Shown: in pieces, positions 1 through 11,800 of the stretch
Numbering within the stretch: the first letter of the stretch is position 1
Layout: each line of letters starts with the position of its first letter
Source of the DNA: Hypomesus transpacificus
Lineage: Eukaryota; Chordata; Actinopteri; Osmeriformes; Osmeridae
Assembly: GCF_021917145.1 (NCBI RefSeq)
Contig: NC_061072.1
Span: 12,798,133 to 12,862,132, forward strand
Length of the DNA stretch: 64,000 nucleotides
Direction of reading: 5' to 3'
The notes under the pieces: generated by a model
The model's database searches: none
The model's input: the letters and a program-made list of their open reading frames with translations, nothing else
Told to the model about the DNA's origin: nothing
Translations under genes and position numbers: made by a program

Positions 1-78
1 CAGGTGATCCAGTAGGTATGACAGCTTGTGACATCTTGGTATGGGGACTAACCGTGTGTGTGTGTGTGTGTGTGTCAG

Positions 79-3000
79 AGACGGGAGCAGAGCCCTCTCT
101 GCAGGCGACCCAGATGAGGCTGAAGAGAGCCCGCCTGGCTGACGATCTGAACGAGAAGATCTCCCAGAGACCCGGACCCATGGAGCTGGTGGTGAAGAAC
201 ATCCTGCCTGTGGACTCCAGCGTCAAGGATGCCATCATAGGTGAGGGAGGGGGGGGGGAGACAAAGGGGGCGGGACAGACAGAAGAATGGAAGTGTCTTT
301 GACCAGTCCTGGTTGATGTGTGGTTAATATGCTTTGCCTCTGTGCTGCCCCCTGGTGTTGGTCCCTCAGAGGGCCAGGTCGACTACCCCGGCTTTGACGA
401 GGACAGTGGAGACGCTCTCTCCCCAGAGCAGCCAGCCAGCCATGAGTCCCAGACCTCAGCCCCCTCCCCTGGGGAGGCCAGGGCCCCTGAGACCCCCTCT
501 CCTTCCCCCTTACCCAGCGCCGTCCTACCACAGGTAGGCACACCACACCTCCATTCAGGAAGCTGGGGGGCAATTCAAACATGAACATGTTCTGTCGATG
601 TCACTGTATGAATTTAGAATTTTACCGTCTCCTTTTCCTCATTTTTCAGTCCTTGCCTGTGGTCACCCAAGTCACAGCAGACTTCCTCAAAGGTCTCTCC
701 GCCAATGAGCAGCCAGTGTCTCGTCCTGCTGCCCCAGCTCAGCCTATCACCACAGTCGCTCCCTCCAAGCCGGGGCCAACCCTGGTGAAAGTAAGCAGAT
801 TAAGAGACATCTTAAGTTTAAAGGAAAGCATGTGTGTGAATCTGGCCTCCCCATCTTATCCCCATTTCTGTCCTGTCCACCCCCTCCCTCCTCCCCACAG
901 CAGAGCCAGCCCAAGCAGCCTTCAGAGAAGAGTCGCAGTAAGAAGGGGAAGGAGGCCAAACCCAAAGTGAAGAAGCTCAAGTACCACCAGTACGTTCCCC
1001 CGGACCAGAAGGCCGAGGCCAGCGAAGCCCCCATGGACTCATCCTACGCCAGGATCCTGGAGCAGCAACAGCTCTTCCTGCAGCTGCAGATCATCAGCCA
1101 GCAACAGCAGCACTACAACTACCAGACTATACTACCTGCCCCTCTGAAGTATGTTATTACTGTTTGTATACTACCAGACTATACTACCTGCCCCTCTGAA
1201 GTATGTTATTACTGTTCGTATACTACCAGACTATACTACCTGCCCCTCTGAAGTATATTATTACTGTTAGTATACTACCAGACTATACTACCTGCCCCTC
1301 TGAAGTATGTTATTACTGTTAGTATACTACCAGACTATACTACCTGCCCCTCTGAAGTATGTTATTACTGTTAGTATACTACCAGACTATACTACCTGCC
1401 CCTCTGAAGTATGTTATTACTGTTAGTATACAACCAGACTATAGTACTTGCCTTTCTGACTCCAGGCCTGTGTGTTTGTCTACCTGACCTTCAGACCTTA
1501 AACGGAACATTCTCCAGCGTACATAGAAAGCAGTCAAAATATTGTTGTTTCCAGTCATGCACGGGGCCATTAGCGAGTTTCCAATAACAAACCCTGTGTA
1601 ATGATATTAATAAGCATCAGGATGTTGTTCCAGATGCTTCCATGACAGACCTCTAAACAGCAGCAGGTCCATTAGAACAGGTCGACTGGAGTGTTCCATT
1701 TACTGACTGGGTAGTGAGGCGCAGGAAACTACTTCCTGGCATGGTTTTGGTTATAGATCCACCTCTCCATCTCATTCTCTCTCTCACTTCCTCTGGCTCA
1801 GGGTCTCTCTCTCCCCCTTTTCTTCTTTTCTCACTGTCATCTCCTTGTCCTCTCCCCATCCCCCACCCAACCCCAATCCTGCCTGTAAAAACCTGCATTA
1901 CTTCTGTCTTTCCCCAGGCCAGTGGTGGAGGGTCAGACCAATGGTGCCAACAATCTGCCAACCTCTATTATGGTATCCCTGCCCGCCCCTGCGCCCGCAC
2001 GGCCCAACAACAGCCTGTCCAACCGCAGGCCTGGCATCCTGCCTGCTAACCTAGAGGACATGAAGGTAAGAGGACAGGCATCCATAAGCATGATAACTGC
2101 TCAGTTACAACACACACGTCCTTAAGTCAAGCATTGGTTGGTTCAGGGTTATGGTTGGTTTACTATGAGCCAGAATTAACCCCTTGTGATCTGTCCCATT
2201 CAAGGTGGCAGAGTTAAAGATGGAGCTGAAACTGCGAGGTCTCCCCGTGTCAGGAACCAAGACGGACCTCATTGAGAGGCTGAGGCCCTTCCAGGACAGC
2301 CCCAGCCTCCCATCCTCAGCCCCTGCTCCAGCCTCGGGCTCTGTGCCCGGCCCCAGTCCTGGGCCCTCCACCCTGTCCTCCCTCCCTATGGAGGTCACCT
2401 CCGCCCCTGCCCTGCTCTTGCCCAACCATCAGGGGGCACCAGAGACCATGAGCCCCACCCCTCCAGTCTCTCCGGTCCCCTTCGACCCCTCCAGCCTCCG
2501 AGGGGACCCAGGGATGTCTGAGCTGCCCTGGGACCCCCAGACGGTGAGCCCTGGTCGCCCAGGCTCCTCGCCCCTGGGCCTGGGGATCGTACCGGGGATG
2601 GTACGAGAGGAGAAAGACAGGCGCCTCCATGAGAAGGAGCGCCAGATAGAGGAGCTGATGAGGAAACTGGAGCAGGAACAGGTGGGTGGGGAGAGTTCGT
2701 GGATGGGTGGGTGGATGGGAGGATGGATGGATGCTAAACCATGAAAAGGACATGAATATGAATGGCGATTTTATTTTTTCAGAGGCTAGTGGAGGAGCTC
2801 AAGATGCAGCTGGAGGTTGAGAAGAGAGGGCCAGTAGCCCCCACCCCCTCCATGGACACCTCCATCTCCTCTTCCGTCATCCCCAACACCCTCAACTCCA
2901 ACTCAGTCAAGATGGAGGGCAGGGTGGCCCCGAACTGCTCCATCACAGCCACCTCCATCCTGGGAGCCCAGCCTCAACCTCCGGCTCTCTCCACGGTCGT

Positions 3001-5218
3001 GAAGCTGGAGGAGGCTGTCTCAGTCCCTCATCTGCAGCTCCAGAACCAAACATATACCCAGCAACCTCACTCCCAAGCTCAGACCCAACCTAACCACCAC
3101 CCCCAGCCCAGTCCTCCTAGCCTGCCCCAGTTCTTCTTTAGCCACCAGGGGGCAGTGTCCCATGTGTTGGGCCAGCCCCAGACCCTGCAGCCCGGCACCC
3201 AGATCCTGCTGCCAGTCTCTCTGCCCAGCAATGCCACGGCCATCCAGCTGCCCAACACTGCTCTCAGTCTACAGGTACATACTCAATTAATATATAAATA
3301 TATATATATATATTTATGAGATTAAACCAACCAATTCATCCATTAGCCAGTTAATCAATAAGTCAAACAATGGTACTGGAAAATGTTACTTCATCAAAGG
3401 TTGACGTCATGGATGTTGAGTTTCTTTCCTTGTCTTCTCTCTCCACCTGTTCCTCATGTCTCATCCTGTCTTTAGGCTACCATGTCAAATCAAGCCCCAG
3501 GCCTGGTGCAGGCCTCCATCCCCCAGATGCACTCTGCCAACATAGAGACCGCCCCCTCTCAGCAGCTAGCCAATCACAACCACTTACTGCAGGTCAGAGA
3601 CCACAGGAAAAACCTGCTTAGTAGATGATTTAGATTTTAATTTTAGACTGTAGCCACCGTAAAAATAAAATAAAAAATAAAACTTTTTAAACAGTAAATC
3701 GCTTTGTTTTCCTTCCCTATATGTCCCTCATTGTTCTTCCTCATTCCTACAGAATCTGACAGTGTGCAACAGTACTGGCGCTGGGATGGTGGAGAACCAG
3801 ACTAGGCCTGAGATTCATCCTCAGGTTTTCCTAAGCAGCTCCCCAGAAAACAACAGGATCTCGCCTCGGGCCTCACCTAACCACACTCTCTCCAATGGCC
3901 CCACAAACAAGGTGAAAAATTGCTCATTTGAACAATACATCACCCTAGATGTTCGACACATTAAAACAGCTTACTTGGCTGCTGTGCCTAAAGTCCTTGT
4001 CCTCCTCCACCTCCAGTCGCCCTCTGCTTCCCAGCCCACCTTCCTTCTCCACCCCTCCAACCTGGTTGGTCAACCCCCCAAGACCAGAGAGCCCCCCCGC
4101 TATGAAGATGCAGTTAAGCAGAGTCGTAACCTGCACACCAACAATCTCCCACAGGTACACACACGTGACCGAGACACAAACCAACCCACCTCCGGCCTAG
4201 TCTCTATATAGAACAAAGACAAATATATTAAAGTTTTTTTACTTCATAACTACATAGCATTACTTAAAAGTTAAAACCTTGTAGTTACATGGTAACTGCT
4301 GTGTGATTAAATGGTCGTCACCTCAACTTACCCTTTTAGCTCTCTCCTCAGGTTACCACGGCAACCAGTCAGCAGATGGACGACCTGTTTGACATCCTGA
4401 TACAGAGTGGAGGTGAGGATCTCAGAAGGAACATGGTTACCGTCTGAACAACAGCCTCTAGTGCTCCTGTAGTACGACCTTCAGGCAGTCTCAGACCTCT
4501 TCTGGCTTGAGGCTTTAATGCATGACAATGAAGCTGTGGTTTCTGCTAAGGTGTTTGGATGCCTGTGAAAAGTCCCATGGCTCATGCTAGGATCATAAGG
4601 TTTATAATGTTGTGATGATGATTTGTTTTTCCTCTAGAAATGACCCCCTTCATCCAGCATGACCTTCCTCTGTCTCTCGCCAAGAACATCCCCCTCCACA
4701 CCACCACGTCTGCTAATGTCACTACCCTCCCTGTAAACACTGCCCTCTCCAGACACCCACCCCAGGTCCAGTCTGCCCCCCCTCCCACCCTCAGCCCCAG
4801 CTCTGACCCTAGCTTCAGCCTCAGCATCCCTGGCCTCGTCCTCAGTCCCAGCCCCGACCCCAGCCTCAGCCTGACCTCCCTGGCATCCGACAACCAGCTA
4901 GAGGCCTTCCTAGAGCAAAGCCTGGGGGTAGGAGTAGACCCGTCCCCAACCTCTGATCCTCGGACCCTGGGTCTGATGGCGGAGCTGCAGACCCATCTCC
5001 TGGAGCAGCCCTACTCTCCCATGGACACCTCCGAGTTGTCCTTCTGTGACTCCTCCTCACCTCCCTCCTCCCTCAACATGGGCCTGTCGGACCCAGCACT
5101 GGATAACATGGAGTGGCTGGACCTTACCATGCCCACGGGGCCAGCAGGGGGGGTCACACCTCTGAGCATACCCTCTGACCTGCTGGACACCCACGACCTG
5201 CAGCTGCACTGGGACTGA
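79..5218 (+). CDS. mrtfb: Myocardin-related transcription factor B (5'-truncated by the window edge)
   Basis: SRF coactivator: it binds G-actin through RPEL motifs and enters the nucleus when actin polymerises. Twelve coding exons: 79-240, 370-533, 650-790, 901-1148, 1918-2065, 2205-2681, 2783-3274, 3476-3592, 3753-3911, 4017-4154, 4352-4412, 4638-5218; phases agree throughout. The first exon holds the last RPEL motif (LADDLNEKISQRPGPMEL). Exon 4 has the basic stretch (KPKVKKLKYHQY) and the Gln-rich run. Exon 6 opens with the SAP domain (VAELKMELKLRGLPVSGTKT). A leucine zipper crosses exons 6-7 (RQIEELMRKLEQEQ, then VEELKMQLEVEKRG). The transactivation end contains QQMDDLFDILIQSGE and DNMEWLDLTMP. 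Motifs such as MELVVKNILPVDSSVK and PPRYEDAVKQ fit MRTF-B better than MRTF-A or myocardin as I remember them. The upstream RPEL exons lie outside the window. Confidence 0.9.
1121..1458 (+). repeat. 52-bp minisatellite that copies the exon 4 end and splice donor of mrtfb
   Basis: Six full 52-bp copies start at 1121, 1173, 1225, 1277, 1329 and 1381, with a decayed partial copy from 1433. The first copy is real coding sequence: its first 28 bases are the end of exon 901-1148 and the rest is intron beginning GTATGT. Each full copy therefore repeats the last nine codons and the donor GTATGTTATT (the third copy has GTATATTATT). Copies differ by only one or two bases, so the array is young. Fifty-two is not a multiple of three, so use of the next donor downstream would shift the frame. 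Confidence 0.93.
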
Positions 5219-8200
5219 GGGGGGAGGGGGGAGGGGGGGGTGGAGGGAGTGGGTCTTTGAAGGAAAAGAGGAATCAAGGGATAAGGACAGTGACAAGGTG
5301 GTGCATATCTTAAACCTGTTACGGTTAGGGGAAACAGGGATGGGACTGAATTCTGAGTCCCCACAAGGATAGCTGTACACGGCGTCTTTGTGGGTGTAAA
5401 GAGTCTGGAGCTAGAGCTTGGATCTACAGTAGACCTGTACTGTAGCTGATCTGGTCTAAGACATCCCTGCTGTGCCACTCTCAACAAAACATGTTTTTTG
5501 TGTGCAGTCAAATCTGACACAACACATGCCTTGTTTACACTGGTCTCTTTGCTCAGCTTATCAACCACTCTGATACATATTCCTATCAGATAGGACTGTT
5601 TATGTTTTGTGAAGAGGACTCTTGACAGTCCGATGGTCTTACCAGAATCGACGACCAAGAACCAAGACTGTTCAAGCCCTGGACAAGGAGTGGCTGGACT
5701 CCACTTACTCCGTGAGAACTATGCACTTAAGAGGTGGGGTCTCTAGCTAGGCTCCATTGCCTCTGACAAGGAAATGTGAAACACATTCGAGTCAAAGTGA
5801 ATCAAAGTTTGAATCGAAGGTTCAACGATGAAACAGAGATTCGATTTATAAGATTCGTTTCGTTTAGGAGAACGGGTGTGACAGCAGGTGGTCTCCACTA
5901 GGGAGAGCCTGCAGTACTAGTCAATGTGTCTGAATGTAAACCAGAATGTTGGCAGCTGCATCTACTACAACTGATACTGAGCTATCAGTGGCGAGGGAAC
6001 ACACACAGTACCAAACTTATTTGTAATAATGCTACGTAGTTGATAACCTGTTCTCATGGGGCACAGCCTTTTGAGAGAGGAGGGGGGGGTCTGTGTGTCT
6101 TGATCTCAGAGCTCTGTCCTGTCTGTTTGTCTTGATCTCACAGCTCTGTCCTGTCTGTGTGTCTTGATCTCACAGCTCTGTCCTGTCTGTTTGTCTTGAT
6201 CTCACAGCTCTGTCCTGTCTGTGTGTCTTGATCTCAGAGCTCTGTCCTGTCTGTTTGTCTTGATCTCACAGCTCTGTCCTGTCTGTTTGTCTTGATCTCA
6301 GAGCTCTGTCCTGTCTGTGTGTCTTGATCTCACAGCTCTGTCCTGTCTGTGTGTCTTGATCTCACAGCTCTGTCCTGTCTGTTTGTCTTGATCTCACAGC
6401 TCTGTCCTGTCTGTTTGTCTTGATCTCACAGCTCTGTCCTGTCTGTTTGTCTTGATCTCACAGCTCTGTCCTGTCTGTTTGTCTTGTTATATGTGAGAGA
6501 TGGAGAGGCTTGCTTGAGTGTCTTCCTGTGTCTGTGTTTAACTTACTGTGGACTGACTCACACGGAAGTATGCTGTGTCAGTGTGTTTTGTCTGTTTTAT
6601 TCTGACTGTTTGCATGTGTCACTCTATTGTGGTTTCTGACTGTCTGTCTTGAATGCATGATTGTAAGCCTACTTCAAACTTTGGGCCGTACAAAAGACGT
6701 TCATTTGTAGCCTGTCGAGTCACAAGTGAAATATTTTTGGTCAAGTTTGATATGTTTACCAAAACGACCATAATCTCTGACCCTGGTGTTGACATGGTAT
6801 TGTCTCCCTAGCCAAGCTGTTTGAAGACTGTTCTGTCTTTCTCGTATGGGTTTGGGTTCAAAATGCACAGTCCCCTCCTGGAGGTGTGACCAACACCCTA
6901 AGCCCACACGACCTTGTAGAAATGGGAGAATATTGGGCAGGTTTCCATGACACATGGATATCCTTGCCACCTGGTTGGCTGGTTGGAGTTACTGTATTGC
7001 TTTGTGCCGTCCAGTGGCTGGACGGCAAAAATATGGTTTAGCTACCAGCTAGCCCGATATTAATTTGATGTTTCAGAGCTTGGTTATTTTCATCCAGACT
7101 GTTTCGTCTTCTCACTACCTGCTACAGCATGTACATGATGGACCACTGATGTATCTGTCCACATTTCTGACGGGGCTTCTGACCTGTATACAGGCAGGTC
7201 CACTTTACAGCACTTTGGGATCAAGGGGATTTTTCTTTCTTCTTGGTCATTGTCAGCTATGAACAATCATGTCGAGTGAAATGATCCTGTGGTCTTTTGA
7301 AACACTCGGCCTCTATGTGTTGTCCTAGCCTTGAGCATTAGGGCTTGAAAAGTTTGTGCTTACTTGGATTTGGCCAATGGGACTACTTTGCTGTCCACTT
7401 GAGGCCTGTGGCCTGTATTCCATGTTAATTAAGACCACTATAACCTACTATTGTGTGCACTGTGCAGTGCATCACAGCAGCAGAATCAATTTCCATCCAT
7501 GTCAAGGAAAGTTTCACCACAAGTTTAGAATAATCATTCAGGCACAGCCCTTTATTTGCATGCTGACGACACTTGTTTTCTCAAACATGAATTACATGTC
7601 AAGGTATATTTATGCCAAATACAGCACAGTTCACAGCACTGGTTGTTTGTTCAATATTAGGAAACAGTCGCTTGTAAATGGAAACGACCTGTTGTTTCTG
7701 GGCTTGCTGACTTGTCTCTTTACTGGGCCATCAAAATTTGTTGTTGCCAAACAAGACAGTGGAACATTATTCCATTGGTTATCTTTATATCGTTAAGTTT
7801 TCTTCTATTTATCATGTTTTGTGTGCAATAAATACCCTTATTTTAATAGTTTGAAGGAGGGATTTTAGTGTATATCTTGGTTTATTTGATATCAAACATA
7901 CAAATACATTGGGACTAAGTGGTCAAGACATCAATGGCCAAAAATGTCCATGTAAATTGAAATAATTTCATTTTATTTGTGTAAAACTGTATATTTATAT
8001 GACTTATGTCACTGTTGCTTTATTGAACACATTCTAGAGTTCCACTGGAGGGAAGTGTAGACTTGCATCTCCAGAGCTACAGAATGACTTAAAAAAAAAA
8101 AAATTGTAATTGGCTAGCCATGCTAGGGGTAACGGCTAGCTAGCTAGCCAAACATATTTACAGTTTTCAAGCCAGGTTAGGCTAGTACAAATTGGCTCGA

Positions 8201-8650
8201 AACAACAAATGGTCATTGAGAAAGACCATTTGATGGGGACTGATTATGATGATGATTATAGGCCAGAGTAAGTAAAGCAATAAGCTAACCTCTGACAGCT
8301 AATCTCTGAGCTATGTCAAAGATGCTGGTATTTCCAATCCTCATAAACTAAAAAGTCCAGCTGTTGTAGTCACAGTATTGTATATTGGAGGCCACAGCCG
8401 TTCACCTCTATCCTCCCTGCCATCCATGATTGTGGCAATGCTGTTTCTCCCTCCCAGCTGTCTCATTTGCTCCATCATTAGTATACGTTTTGCACATTGT
8501 GTACATATTTCTATAGATGTAATTCATATTTTTTATACATGTGTAGTCCACCCACAAGTTCAATCTTGTAAATACTAAAGATGTATATATGTACTGTATG
8601 CCTACATGTCAATAAATAAATTGGTGTATTGTGCAAAGTAATTTGTAAGA
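5219..8650 (+). other. mrtfb 3' UTR and flank
   Basis: No convincing coding sequence lies here. It starts just after the mrtfb stop and becomes AT-rich. A polyadenylation signal AATAAA at 7827-7832 and a doubled one at 8611-8620 would give 3' UTRs of about 2.6 and 3.4 kb, both plausible for this family. The reading frames present are short and unlike any protein I know. Confidence 0.5.
6099..6486. repeat. 32-bp minisatellite in the mrtfb 3' UTR
   Basis: About twelve copies of a 32-bp unit built from CTTGATCTCACAGCTCTGTC followed by CTGTCTGTTTGT. Variants alternate ACAG/AGAG in the first half and TTTGT/GTGT in the second, a higher-order pattern that suggests slippage or unequal exchange of multi-unit blocks. 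Confidence 0.92.
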
Positions 8651-9194
8651 ATTTACAGAATGATCTTTATATTTAGAGGCATTAATCAGTGATACTTTCA
8701 CGTGTGTTTAGTTCCAGATTAATATAAAACACAAGAACATATTGTCATCAAGAACATTTGCATCTTGGGACGGTTTAGGGGTAGGGCGCAGATATCTGAT
8801 AGGTAGATGGCAACATACAGAGAAAATGAGTTGTCACAGTCTATAGTCCTGTTAGGGCTGTACATATTTGCATGTATTGTTAAATAAAATAAATAACTGG
8901 ACATCTGCAATGTGAATGGCATAACAATTGAAACACATCAAGTCTCAACAAACATTCAGCTCTCCTTTTCCCTTGACCAGTCATTAGTGTCAACAGACAG
9001 AGTTTATATGTTGAATGATGATAGGTCATCTTTAGGGTTTCCTGGGTTGATCTGGTCGACTCACCAAGCATGTAGCACAGTTAAAATGATTTGTTTGCAG
9101 TCAAGTATTGGGTAACAGTTTGTATAGCGTGAGTCTCTAGTGGTCAGTAAAACCAACCAGTTGTCCAGTAGTTTGTGTGTGGCTTCTCCTGTCC
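8651..9194. other. Intergenic stretch
   Basis: AT-rich, with no gene seen. It lies between the mrtfb 3' end and the stop codon of the minus-strand LITAF gene, so the two genes converge here. It probably includes the LITAF-gene 3' UTR. AATAAA-like runs near 8884-8895 are on the plus strand. Confidence 0.4.
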
Positions 9195-10381
9195 TCAGAG
9201 CCTTCTGAAAATGTGGATCTGGGCATGACACATGGGGCAGTGGTGGTGAACGTCCCAGAGGCTTTTCACACAGAAAGGGATGAGACAGCAGCCGGCCAAA
9301 CACCTGCCAGGGAGGGGGGGAGGGAGAGGGGAAAGGAGAGAGAAGGGGGAGAGAGAGAGGGGGGGGGGGAAGGGAGGGGCAATGACAAGGGCCAGAAAGA
9401 GACAAGAGAGAAAGGAATTACAACACAGCTACAGCTTGCAGCAGTAGCAAGTCAGGACCCTCACCCAGTGACATATGACCTTTGTGAGTGGAGGGAGAGT
9501 GGACGCACCCTAACAAGGAGCACATGACGCACAACAGCCGAGCGGTTCCTCCCACTTTGCGAAGCGTCTCCGTGGTAATGATTTGGTCGCATGATGGGCA
9601 CTGGACAACAGCCGGGGCTGTGCTGAGCTTCTCTACCGCCACTGAAACAGAAGAACTGATAAGAGTCTGTTCTGCTGAAGCTCCCATGCCAGCCCCTATA
9701 TCAGCAGATGCTACAGTCATTATTCAGTCGACTGACTTGATTCTAACATGAACAGTGTGTATGTGACAGACCTGGGAGTGGTGGGGGTTCTTCTGCCTCA
9801 GAATAGTCCTCCGGTATGGAAGGGGGGCAAATGTACACCCCCCCTTGTGACCCATGAGATAGTTTTGGTTTAGTTTAGTTTTTGAGATGGACCAGCCAAA
9901 CACAACTCACATTAGACATTGGTTGACTAAAAACTGTGAAAACACATGAGATATGGTTGATTTTGTCACAGTATCAAGATCATAATTATTTTCTTTTTTA
10001 GCACTGTTGTGATGATCAGTATTGTTTACACAATCAATAAAACAATGTTATGATTAAATCATTTAAGACATGCTGTAGTGGCTAGTGGAAGGAGAGGAGG
10101 GGAGGAAGTTGACGTGGGATACTTAAGCAATGTGGGGGGGTGAAGGAAGAGAAGAAGAAAGTCAACTGGAGATAAGAGGAAGTCTCGTTGAGGCAGGACA
10201 TTAAGGAAGATGAGTAGTTTGTGATGGTAGCAGGAACATTGTGTATGTGGGAGAATATCTAAACTGTGTGCCTACCAGAAATGTCAGACATGAGCTCAAT
10301 GAGCTTCTTTTCTCTTTCCACCAGCTCCTCCAGCTCCTGCTGTATGGGCTCCAGTTCACCAGGCTGCTCTGAGTCCTCTGG

Positions 10382-10423
<42 letters not shown>

Positions 10424-10880
10424 TGGTAGACCATTTTTAGATAACGCTTGACTTCTATCAAAGGTGAACGGTGTTTGTGTGTGTGGGGTCCTCACCTTGA
10501 CTCCGTTTCCCCTTCCTCTTAAACTTCTGCATCTGCAGCAGCATGAGCCGTCTGCTGTGGAGCTGCTGCCTTCTGAAAGTGATAAGGCCCAGCTCGGCAA
10601 ACAGTCTCTTCTGCAATAGTGACGTCTGGCTGGGCATCATGGAGCTTTGGTCTGGACCCACGGACGTCTCGTGGCTGTCTGGCTTCTCTGGCTTCTGGGC
10701 ACCAACAGAGGACTCCTGTCCTGAGTCCCGCACGGGATTCTCTGGCATGTTTGGTTTCCAACGAATAGTAATGTAGACACCAAAAATCACAAATGCAGTT
10801 TGGCTCAGGGATCTATTCTTGGGTAGGGAATCCAAATAGAAAATCGGGGTAGTCCAGTTTTCATCCTTCTGCATCCGCAT
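9195..10880 (-). CDS. LITAF-domain (SIMPLE-like) membrane protein
   Basis: Four coding exons on the minus strand: 10496-10880, 10276-10383, 9509-9641, 9195-9303, giving 244 residues with agreeing phases. The C-terminal third is a LITAF domain: CPSC at about 179-182, CVMC at 202-205, a Cys-rich hydrophobic hairpin (GCLAGCCLIPFC) at 209-220, and HHCPMC at 229-234. In this family the two CxxC pairs bind zinc and the hairpin dips into the cytosolic face of late endosome or lysosome membranes. Exon 2 is a short charged coiled coil (ELEELVEREKKLIELM). The ATG at 10880 has an in-frame TAA five codons upstream. A shorter start at 10748 (MPENPVRD) would drop a hydrophobic stretch and is also possible. 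LITAF itself (about 160 residues) lacks this long N-terminus, so I do not assign LITAF or CDIP1 orthology. Confidence 0.82.
9311..9380. repeat. G/GA-rich low-complexity tract
   Basis: A purine run (GGGAGGGAGAGGGGAAAGG and similar) just upstream, in transcript order, of the last LITAF-gene exon. On the coding strand it is the polypyrimidine tract before the acceptor ending at 9304. Confidence 0.7.
10385..10423. repeat. (TG)n microsatellite at a splice acceptor
   Basis: About 19 TG units directly abut exon 10276-10383 of the LITAF gene. On the transcript strand the tract reads (AC)n and then CAG, so the acceptor is preceded by CA repeats instead of a classical polypyrimidine tract. Confidence 0.9.
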
Positions 10881-11800
10881 GGATTTTGATTATCCCCTTA
10901 TTGATTTAACCTCAGAAGGGATTAAAGTTCATCCATCCAGGAGGTTTTCCATGGAGAGTTCTGACCAACACCCAGTTTCAATTTACCAGAAGAACCAGCA
11001 AATCATGCAAATCTCTTGTTCACCTCAGCACTTTTCCTCTCTCTTGCATTAACTATTTGCATATAGACTTTCACTCATGGTTAGCAATACGTAAGTGTAC
11101 TAAACAAGATAGCTTGCTATTCAAGGATTTGAATAGCAACATTTTCACAAACAAATGAGCATTCTGGTGAAGATATGCACAGCCATGATGTAATCCAACG
11201 AACACACGGCCCATTTTTTGATAATTCACCCCAGCCCTCACTTCCCCTCCCCCATCTTTTCAAGTGACCCATGTTGAAGCCTACAATATCATTGGAATGT
11301 AGGGGCAACACATCAGCTTCCCATGTTCCCATAGTTACATTATACTTGAGCATAAAAGAAAAAGCAAAGACAGTTTACCCCCCAAAAGTTGTTTTATTTG
11401 ACTGTTAAAAAGAGTAAGGCTAAGGATGCTTCAGAAGTACACCGGTGATACATGTACTCTTATTGTGGACAAGTGTAGTCATGTAGTCCTCTTTGCAACC
11501 GTCTAAGTGAGAGTGTGGGGGTAGACTTTGTTAACCAATGGGCTCAGGACTTTCTGTAAGATTCAAGGGTAGTTCCTAAATAAAACTAGACCAGGAAGGT
11601 TTCTGGCCATTGTGATTAACCCAAACCTTCCAACCTGGCCGGTCCACCCCCACATCTTGACCTCTGTTGATGTAGTGCATAGCTCAGCAGAGATGCTCTT
11701 TCTCAGGGTCAACAGTGACCTTTCAAATGAGTTCAATCAATAACAATCAGAACAACAAATTCAAACCCATTTTTGTTGTTTCATACACAATATTCATATA
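10881..11800. other. Intergenic stretch upstream of the LITAF gene
   Basis: No gene seen. It probably holds the LITAF-gene promoter near 10880-11100 and possibly the far end of the spag9 3' UTR. TTTATT at 11393-11398 is AATAAA on the minus strand and could end a 4.4-kb spag9 3' UTR that includes the Tc1 element. This is inference only. Confidence 0.35.

Noticed and set aside
79-5218. Assignment of the first gene to mrtfa or myocd
   Set aside because: RPEL-flanking, zipper and C-terminal motifs fit MRTF-B best; myocardin has a different SAP sequence.
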